A stretch of DNA of 64,000 nucleotides from positions 186,001 to 250,000 of the forward strand of contig WJXW01000007.1 in assembly GCA_015832175.1 (NCBI GenBank). Direction: 5' to 3'. Below the pieces are notes generated by a model. It worked only from the letters and a program-made list of their open reading frames with translations. It did no database searches and was not told the DNA's origin. The first letter of the stretch is position 1. The number at the start of each line of letters is the position of its first letter. Origin of the DNA: Paraphaeosphaeria minitans (Eukaryota > Ascomycota > Dothideomycetes > Pleosporales > Didymosphaeriaceae). The translations under genes and the position numbers were made by a program. This document shows positions 56,460 to 64,000 of this stretch, one piece after another.

Positions 56460-57098
56460 ACGGGGAGTCGGTCCGAGCGGCGAGTGTTAATAGAATCGGA
56501 TCGTCGGTCGGCTTGGGATGGGTCGAGGATGCGGAAGACGGGGCGTGGTACAGTGTAGTCATAGGGCTTTGTCGTAGTGTATAGATTCTGTCAATCGGCA
56601 TGTGCAGCGTGCGCTGCTTTGTCGCATGTTTTCTTCCTCGTTTTTGTGGCCATTGCTGTGTCCGTCGGAGTCTTGCCCATGCATTCGAAGACGTTTCTCC
56701 CTCTTGCCCTTGGTCAGGCCCGACATCGTCGGCCCGCCATCTTCGGCTCGTCGTCGGCCTCGTCGTCTTCCGTGCCCGAGTCTCCCGCCACGCTGCCTCC
56801 ATCGCCACAAGAATACCATTGACGTCTTACGTCTCGTCCCGTGGCTTGCTTGGATGGCTTTGCTTCTTTGCGAGGCAGAGCCGGCTTGTGGATACGAGGA
56901 GATTCTTTAGAGGCAGGTCCCGGGGTGGGTGGGGTGGGGTGTTCTGGCATTGCGGTGGCGATGGGCGGGAGGTTGAGGTGTCGTGGGGTTTGGTGGGTGC
57001 ATGGGTGTGGGTGTGGGGGGTATGTTGGATGCTGTGGGCGATCGAGCGGAGGGTGGGGAGCACGCGGGTTGTAGAGGGGGTGGGGAGGGGGACTGGAT

Positions 57099-57127
57099 GT
57101 GTCGTGTCGTGTCGTGTCGTGTCGTGT
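57099..57127. repeat. GTGTC pentanucleotide repeat
   Basis: Five to six tandem copies of GTGTC. Confidence 0.9.
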
Positions 57128-58351
57128 TATGCTGTGGCGTCTTGGTTGCTGTGTGGATGTGGTGGATGGTGGCCCGTGGGACTGTTGATCGATCTGCAGG
57201 GAGCTCGTGTAGGAGGGGAGGGTTTTATGGGCGCTCTCGTGAGGTATGTTCGTGGATGGGTTGGCTTGTGAGACTGGGTGTGGATATGTGCGGCTAGGGT
57301 ATCTATCCAGTGATGGTGGGGGCGATGTCTGGTTCTGCGTCAGAGCTGTGAGAGGCTGGCCTCTCCACCGCAGTGGGGCGAGTCGCTCGCTGTGCGGCTC
57401 CGTTCCGAAAGTCGATCTCGCCTTTTACAGAACGAGAGTGTTGCGCAGTGACATCGTGGTAGGTAGTGGTGGGGTCGATGACGCTGCAACAACCGTAGAT
57501 ATATCACTCAGTCACGAGAACCGCGTTGTGAGGAACAAGAGCTGTTCCTAATGTCTAGCGTGTCCGTTAGGCAGGTCATTGTAGCGTATATTTGCCTCGA
57601 GGTTGATCGGCGAGGGGATGGCGAAGGTTGGGAAAGCGTGTGTCGGTGGGGCAGTAGGCAGAGTTGTCTTCGGGCTGCTTCTTCTGGAGAGCCTCGGCAT
57701 CAGATTTGGAGATGCACGCAATTTCTCATCCGTTTTCTGATTCCCTGGTTGCTCACTCTATGCTCAAGCTAGGGGGAATGGCTCTGCTGGGTTCTCGCTG
57801 GCCATGGTCTATGTAGTGACTGTGTAGAGTGATGTGAGACTCGTAGCGAAGTGTCTCCAGCAGATGCCAGCGGGCGTACAAATATTCATTATCGTGGGCT
57901 GCTGGAGAGTCGGCTGTTGTGTGAAGGATTTTGTTGTTGGAGGGGAGGTGAGTGTAGGTGTGGGGCGCGCTAGGTGGGATTTATTGTTGCGGTCGAAGTG
58001 TCTGAACGAAGGGCGGTCATTTGCAGCGAGACGATGACGTTCATTCGAAGCGTGGATTTTGTGTAGCAACTTGCGGAAAGACTATGAGTTGGGTATGAGA
58101 AGTCGGCAAGATATCAAATTGGGATTTTCTCGTTTGAGTATGAACTTTTGAGCGACCATTTTGCCGTTTGAATAACCGGCGTGGACTTGACAGTCACGTT
58201 GCTCGAGAAGCAACTGCCTGTCTTTTCCATGCGTGATCTGAAAGAAAAAAAAACGCCTCTTGAAAAACCCCCCACGAGCACCATGCGAGACAAGTCTGGC
58301 TATGTGCATCTATGGGATATTATCCAATAAAAGTAGATGAACCTGAAAGCG

Positions 58352-58487
58352 GATCAAACGACAGCCAACGCCATGTTTAACCAAAACTTTCAATACGCTC
58401 CATTAGGAACACAAAAGCTGATCAAACGACAACCAACTCCATGTTTACCCAAAACTTCCAATAGGTTCCATCAGGAACACAATAGGC
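58352..58487. repeat. 68-bp tandem duplication
   Basis: Two copies (58352-58419 and 58420-58487) each begin GATCAAACGACA and contain CCATGTTTA and AGGAACACAA at the same offsets. They differ at several positions. Confidence 0.85.
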
Positions 58488-58587
58488 CGCCCTGATGCTC
58501 GTGCAATCAATTCACGCCTTTTTTCGTCCTCAGTCCCAATCTGCATCAGAGTGTTGGCAGTCTGGACAGCCGCCCTTTTTTATCCAA

Positions 58588-60730
58588 CTAGTGGAAATTG
58601 TCTGTGATCTCCTTGGACCACATCTGCACCTCTTCCAAGCTTGAACCCGATGCCCTGCTATACGACGTGAAGCAATCGCGAACCACCATGTCGAACCAGA
58701 TATCACCATAGCGAGGGCGCGGGAAGTTGCGATTGATCGCTCGAAGAAAGTCCTGCTTAGGGGCGCAGAGGACGACGAAGAAGAATAGCGGAGATCGGTT
58801 TGCTTCGATATCGAGGAGATGCTTCCAGAGCTCCGTGTTCCCACTCTTGACTTTGGGGATTTTGCCCATGCGTGATTTTGTGGTGGCCTCTTTGTTTCTG
58901 AAATACGTCGCGGCATAGAGTATGAGGGAGGATGGCAGAGTTTGAGTTGCCTCCAAGCGCGGGAGTTTGTGTTTGTCCGAGCACAAGTTCCAGAGTTGCC
59001 GTCCTCGACGTAGTCCTTCCTTGACGGTGATGTTGACCCTTCGGAGCTCTTCCACGCGACCCGTTGCGGCTTGCTGCTCACAGATCAAGTATCCCACCAT
59101 ATCACGCGCGTTCCAAAAACCAAGCAACCCAGCTGCTCCAAATTGCTCGCTAGGGAAGCTGTACATTTCGTCGTCGGTGAAAACGTCGGCGGTCAGGCGT
59201 GAAGTGGCGTTGGACCAGCCCTTGAGTAGACCAGTCATAGTGATCACGTTTAGGAGCATCTGCCGGGCGCCGTTGCTGAGGGAGTGGTATGCCTCCTGCG
59301 GAAGAGCTGCTAGTACTAACTTATGAGCTTCATTTGTCATTTGTACGTATTGCATCGCTTATTTTCAGGCAGTGTTCCTCACCTGCTGGCATCTGGAGCT
59401 TCATCGATCCCCACATAGTAGCGGATGGAATGGTCGGAATCGTTGGTGCTTCCTTTGCACGTTGGCGTACGACGCGGTTCTCAGGACCAAGCGACCGATT
59501 GGAGACAGGGGACGCTCCCAGACTATCCGACGCTTGCGGTTGGACGACTGCTTGTGCCGGTGCTTGGGTTCCGCTCACTGTGGCAACCCGGCGACCTGGA
59601 AGCAAAGACTGCCGTGGAGCTGAACCAATATTCAAGGCGTTATGAGATAGCCCACCCAGTGGAGATCTAAGGAATGGTTTCTTCGCTGATCGGAGCCGCT
59701 CGTTGTTGTCTGCCTGACGCTTGGGGCGTCTGCTTGGGGTGCTAAGATCGCGGGAGTTCGTGCGTTTCAAGGCCTGGTTGATGCTCTTAGGACTGTATTC
59801 CTTGTTCTCTGTCGCTTGTCAGTCACTGACCATTGTATTCAGGCTATGTTGCTATGGGCTTCCCACCTTCATCGGGTAGAGGTTCGCCCAGCTTCACACT
59901 CTGTTTATGCGGAGTCTCAGGTCTGTCAACGGTCGTGTGAGTGACGGACGTCCTTGACGTGCCAAGGTCTCCCAATGCATCATCAACCGAGGGCTGCTGA
60001 ACAGCGACTGCTTGTGCGTCTCGATCGATGGGGACTGCAGCTTGAGCTTCGTCGTCTGTGGATTGGTCCTCAGAGTGTGCTGCGAGTTGTCAGTTGAAGA
60101 TGTCCGCACCTTTAGAAGATGATAAGAGTAACTCACCCGAGTTCCTGATCTCCGCCTCAAGCTGACCCTGGAACTCTTCCGCTGCAGATTGTGTGTCGGC
60201 GACAGTGGCAATTTGGTCGGGTCCGGTCTCTTCATCGTCTACAGTTCATCAGTGTCTATGTATGACTACACGTCCTGCCACAAGCACTACTTACCTGTGG
60301 AATCATCTCTAGCAGTCTCAGCGGCTTTGGTGATTTTTCTAGCAGCTACAATATGAGCTGGCGTAGTGTTGTCATATCTACGCCCTCCAGGTGCAAGCCA
60401 TGCATCCCGATCCGATGTACGCTCCTGGACGCCCGTTGGCCGATTCCTACGCAGGTTGACACTCGACCACAGCTCTGGAATGTCGTCTAGATCGCCGGGA
60501 CTCCGATCGAGCCATTCCGGTGGAGGTCTGACTCCGAACTCAAGAAGGATCGTGGCTGGCTTCCCAAGAAGTTTCGCTCTCCGATGAGCTCTACTCTGGC
60601 TGCGTGACAGGCTTCCGCTCGACTGTTTGCTGCATAAGTAGTCTGCTATATGATCCGCAAGTCCTTTCGAGCGCAGTTCGTCCTGCGAGAGACTGTTCAG
60701 GTAGCCTTCGACGTCCTCGAACGGCAGCAT
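58588..60730 (-). CDS. Five-exon protein of unknown family (638 aa)
   Basis: Exons on the minus strand: 60730-60295, 60238-60137, 60079-59867, 59808-59383 and 59327-58588, all bounded by GT and AG and in frame. The start is the first ATG (MLPFEDVEGYLNSLS). Residues 1-145 include a helical N-terminus and a Pro/Trp-containing stretch (RPPPEWLDRSPGDLDDIPELW). The middle (about 146-390) is acidic, Gln/Ala-rich and disordered, with a basic patch (RRPKRQADNNERLRSAKK). The C-terminal 245 residues are ordered, with a long helical region and a hydrophobic core LFFFVVLCAPK, ending in an acidic helix. The frame-broken locus at 44639-45492 shares this C-terminal domain. I recognise no Pfam-type domain. 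The pair of paralogs suggests a small lineage-specific family; a nuclear or signalling role would be speculation. Confidence 0.8.
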
Positions 60731-61744
60731 GATGGCGATTGCGGCGCACACTTTGTGATGGTCAGTTGGTCGTTTGACAAACACCGAGTGGAGCTATACA
60801 TACCCGGGCAGGCGTGGATTGTAGCGTGTCGAGAAGACGCAGGCGACTTCTGTTGGGTCGAAAGCTTTGCGGGTGAGGGGCCAGCTTTTTTATAACAGGC
60901 GCCAAGTCAAAAAGTTGGCTCGAAGAGGTGAAGGAGCTCAATGGGTGTCAACACGGGCGGGCCCGAATTTCTCGCAATGTGGCTCGTGGCTCGTGGCTCG
61001 TGTCTCGACAGCTACTAGTGGCATTGCGTTTGATGACTTTCAACACATCGACGCCATCGCTGCCATGGAAACGGAAGTTTTGCTGGCAACAGCAGAAAAG
61101 CCGAGTGCAACAACAGTTTAGAGGAAAGCGGCACTGGCGAAGCTCCTTTCTTCAATTTACGCATCTAATATGACAGACATGCCAATCATTGAGCGTGGAC
61201 TGACATCATAAGAGGAATGGTGGCGTATGAGAAGATACTAAGATTTCGCCGAGTACAACATGGAGAGGGAAGACGGCGTGTAAGAAGTTACTGGGATTTC
61301 CCCGAGGTAAACCTATTCGACCATTCGGGACTGTGAGTATTGCACACGCATGTCTAGATGCTTGTTTGCTGAATATTCGGTCACCACCCATTCGCCTTTT
61401 TCTAGTCAAGACTACTGCTCAATTTCAGCGTTTCTATGGCGCTGGGCCTATGATAGTTTTTAATTATATTGCCTAGACCAATTCTACCCTTAGACGCGGC
61501 AACCTTCCCGGTTTGGTATAACACTGCTCACACAGGTAGCACATCGTTTAAGCGAGGCGTTAGACGCGGCGATGAGGTTCTTACATCCGCCCCACACCTA
61601 GGTAAAAGCTGCATCCAAGTATCCCAATCCTGATCCAAGTCAAAGAATTCATTCCACATCCGCTCACCAGTCTGCCCCTGCTGCGAAGCCACGACCCACA
61701 CTCACTTCCCCGTTGCCCAAACCTTTTGGCAGCTCCGAATTAGT
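60731..61744. other. Intergenic region, nothing seen
   Basis: 5' flank of the 638-aa gene and 3' flank of the regulator pseudogene. GTGGCTCGTGGCTCGTG near 60980 is a short local duplication. Confidence 0.55.
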
Positions 61745-62550
61745 TCATACAGATATTTTTCTTGGAATGGGAGCATGTGTGCGGTCAGCTTTCGTCTGGG
61801 TTTTAGCCAACATAACTTTTATAGCCTTCACTGCCGTCCTCGCCTCCTTGGAAACATCCTGCTGTTTTCCCCTAGTCTCGCGCGCGACCTGTAGCGGAGC
61901 AATTATCTTTTCATTCATCTCAAGCGTAGACAGCGACGACGTTCCTTGCCGCGGATTCGTGATGTCGTCATCCAGATTGTAGCAAATGATAATCGTCGCC
62001 AGCAAAACTCCGCCTGGATCAGCGCAAATATCTTCCACCGATCCGCATACAGCATGCGCCCCGGCTGCGTAGGCTCGAATAGTTCTGCCTGCAGCTGCAA
62101 CGCCGCATACGCTGCGTCGAGGCAGGTGGTATGGGAGGCAGCGTACTTTGCGTTGAACTTCGCGAGTATCATGAATTTGTGGTGCAGCGTCATTGACGCG
62201 TGTTAGAAGCTCATGGCGATGTATAACCGCCGAGTGCTGAGCTCCGTGCCGTCTATTACTGAGCGTTGGAGCGGCTTAGTTTCGAGCACTGGGGGCTTTT
62301 GCGTGAAGGCAGCACGGAGGAGGGCGTCTAGGCGGGTAGATTCGGCGTAGTCGCGCTGTTTGGAGGACTTGGTGAAGCCGCATATCATACCATACACAGT
62401 GACCATACTACTCCTATGAATAAGGAACTGGGACAGTGTGTGTTCATTGAACGGCCTCGCAGGTGGGAGCATGGTGATTGTGTCGTCGACATTGTCGTCG
62501 AGCAGGTTCCGGGGCTCGGCGGTGTCGCATTGGGACTCTTTGATTATCTA
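61745..62550 (-). pseudogene. Decayed fungal Zn2Cys6-type regulator (middle domain)
   Basis: On the minus strand, from about 62550, the translation shows the usual middle-region blocks of fungal-specific transcription factors. These are DTAEPRNLLDDN, then LPPARP, SKQRDYAESTRLDALLR, RRLYIAMSF, and later TCLDAAYAALQLQAELFEPTQPG followed by YADRWKIFALI. The reading frame is broken by an in-frame TAA at 62203-62205, between RRLYIAMSF and the HASMTLHHKF part. It shifts again near 62001-62010, within an AAAA/TTTT run, after which LLATIIICYNLDDDI resumes in another frame. The zinc cluster itself is not present; sequence above 62550 soon meets a TAG stop. The family call rests on the order and spacing of these blocks. 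Few lesions suggest recent decay. Confidence 0.75.
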
Positions 62551-63151
62551 GGTATGGAAGCCTGCCTTAGTCTGATGTAGAGTACATTTAATAGCGCTGT
62601 TTGTGATCGCAGCGTTATCTACGCTTCTAACTTGGTCCTCCTGTGCAGGAATGTGCAGCATGCTTACTTCCTTCTCCTAAATCAACCGCATGACAGTTGC
62701 GGTTTTTTTCCTTCCCTTGGCTCGTGTTAACAACCGCCCTGAGCGCTCGGATGAAGTTGCCATGTTCGTCCGCTGTGAGCTTTCTTTGCTCGAGCTCGGC
62801 CATCTGTGCGTATCAAGTTTTAAACTTGTGATGACATTAAACACAAGTCAGTGTTCCTCCATTGCGTTGCAGAACGTTAAGCGGAGTATTATGAGGGCCG
62901 TTATGCTTGTGTTGAAGGAGGATAACAAAGTAGGAAAGTGGGTCCAAGCGGACGTTCGCTGCGTCTTGATTGGCGCGATCATTCGCCTCCCCTCCATGTC
63001 TTTCCTCCGAATATCAACTACGACGGAGACTTGAGACTACTAGAGTCATCCGAACATGAAGCTCTGATTGCGAAGGTGTAAAAGACTATCACAACCCCAC
63101 AACCTTCCATATCATCAACTCCATCTGACCAATCAGATTTCGTCGACACCC
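62551..63151. other. Spacer between two pseudogenes
   Basis: Six hundred bases between divergent decayed genes, possibly their old shared promoter. A 114-codon plus-strand frame (62690-63034) has no recognisable domain and is not called. Confidence 0.5.
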
Positions 63152-64000
63152 ATGCCTACCAATTCCGCAGCATGGATGCTGGGTCCCAAGCAACAGCTCC
63201 AGGTTAAGGAAGCGCCGTATCCCAAACCAAGATCTGACGAATTCGTCGTCCGCAATCGAGCTATAGCGATCAACCCCATCGGCTGGACCCTCCAGTCCCA
63301 AGGCAGCGCAACCGCATTCGGCTGGATAAAGTACAGTACCCTTTCGTGTTTGGAAACGATGTCACTGGAGAAGTAGTCCAAGTAGGAGAACAAGTATTTC
63401 GCCTCAATATTCGCGATCGTGTCACAGGGCAGGCGCACGGAGTGGACAAATCCTTCAACAACTCTGCCTATGCACTTCCAGCAGTACACTATTCTTATGG
63501 AGAGAGACACGCCACTATTCCGGAACCATGTCCTTTGAATCGGCGTCGGTCCTTCCTTTGACTTACGCGACTGCGGCGGCCGGGCTTTTCGAGAAAGATC
63601 AACTGAACCTGGGATACCCCCAGCTCGACGCATAACCAATCGGAAAGCCTGCCCTCGTGTGGGGAGGATCTACCAGCGTGGGCTTGTGTGCTATTCAACT
63701 GGCAGTGGCTGCTGGATACGAAGTCATCTCCAAGTCTTCACCCCGGAACTTTGACTTGCTGAAGTCGCTCGGTGCCAGCGAAGTGTTCGACTACAATGAC
63801 CCCAAAGTCGTCGACGACGTCATTATGGCCATGAAAGGAAAGACGTCCGTGGGGCCTCTGAACGCGGGAGAAAACTCCATGTTCAGGTGTTTGGACGTGC
63901 TGGGTCGCTGCCAGGGTGACAAACACATGGCCATGGCGACTTATCCGGTACCATCGCATCCGAAGCGGTTCACTCTGCTGCAGACGATCTACTGCTTCGT
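63152..64000 (+). pseudogene. Decayed MDR-family zinc-type oxidoreductase, runs off the window
   Basis: Starts at an ATG at 63152 (MPTNSAAWMLGPKQQL), followed by the conserved early MDR blocks VKEAPYPKPRSDEFVVRN and AIAINPIGWTLQ. Around 63330-63340 the frame changes and FGNDVTGEVVQVGEQVF continues in a second frame. Near 63475-63535 it changes twice more, and SASVLPLTYATAAAGLFEKD continues in a third. A TAA at 63633-63635 interrupts it. Beyond this come the nucleotide-binding motif VWGGSTSVGLCAIQLA and SLGASEVFDYND, characteristic of quinone-reductase or enoyl-reductase-like medium-chain dehydrogenases. At least three frameshifts and one stop make it inactive. Functional members act in detoxification or as trans-acting enoyl reductases of metabolite clusters. 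No catalytic zinc ligands are visible, as in the enoyl reductase branch. Confidence 0.85.

Larger units (their letters stand above)
56460..58587. other. Intergenic region, no gene supported
   Basis: 2.1 kb of G/T-rich then A/T-richer DNA between convergent genes. Contains a GTGTC pentamer repeat (57099-57127) and a 68-bp direct duplication (58352-58487). The long frames at 56600-57271 are Gly/Val/Trp-rich translations of GT-rich DNA. Confidence 0.6.

Overview
The window reads as nuclear DNA of a filamentous ascomycete (Pezizomycotina; the gene set and style suggest Dothideomycetes, but that is inference). The evidence is short GT-AG introns with CTGAC/CTAAC-type branch points, one GC-AG intron, a HET-domain gene, Zn2Cys6 and C2H2 regulators, an Mrp51-type mitoribosomal protein, and many (TAGG)n-like microsatellites. 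Splice sites were placed by eye; every multi-exon model listed as CDS sums to a whole number of codons.

Layout. 0.2-4.5 kb: a divergent reductive iron-uptake pair, FTR1 permease (minus) and FET3 ferroxidase (plus). Their shared 920-bp promoter carries six perfect ATCWGATAA sites, two of which overlap on opposite strands. 5.7-9.9 kb: an F-box/2EXR-like protein and a two-finger C2H2 regulator with a leader intron and a uORF. 9.9-18 kb: mostly gene-poor and repeat-rich, with one two-exon Ser-rich gene and a 10-bp/41-bp nested minisatellite. 18-22 kb: a four-exon gene for a 1251-aa protein with six to seven HHYGRDAA/glycine-zipper repeats. 22.8-26.7 kb: a Zn2Cys6 protein with a GC-AG intron, divergent from LSM7, whose upstream region has three TCACGTG E-boxes. 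26.7-46 kb: accessory-looking sequence with a HET gene, a small Cys-rich ORF, a 175-bp hAT-like MITE with intact 8-bp target duplication, a coiled-coil repeat protein, a 439-aa conserved-looking unknown, and a frameshifted member of an unknown family. 46-57 kb: GC-rich housekeeping block (small TATA-driven gene, MRP51, RTR1/RPAP2 phosphatase, BBC1/MTI1 SH3 protein). 58.6-60.7 kb: an intact five-exon relative of the frameshifted 45-kb gene. 61.7-64 kb: two decaying genes, a Zn2Cys6-type regulator and an MDR oxidoreductase, possibly the edge of a dead metabolic cluster.

Genes that plausibly work together: FTR1 and FET3 form one high-affinity iron transporter and appear co-regulated by a SreA/Sre1-type GATA factor. 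The housekeeping block is linked only by position. No CRISPR array, rRNA or convincing tRNA was seen.
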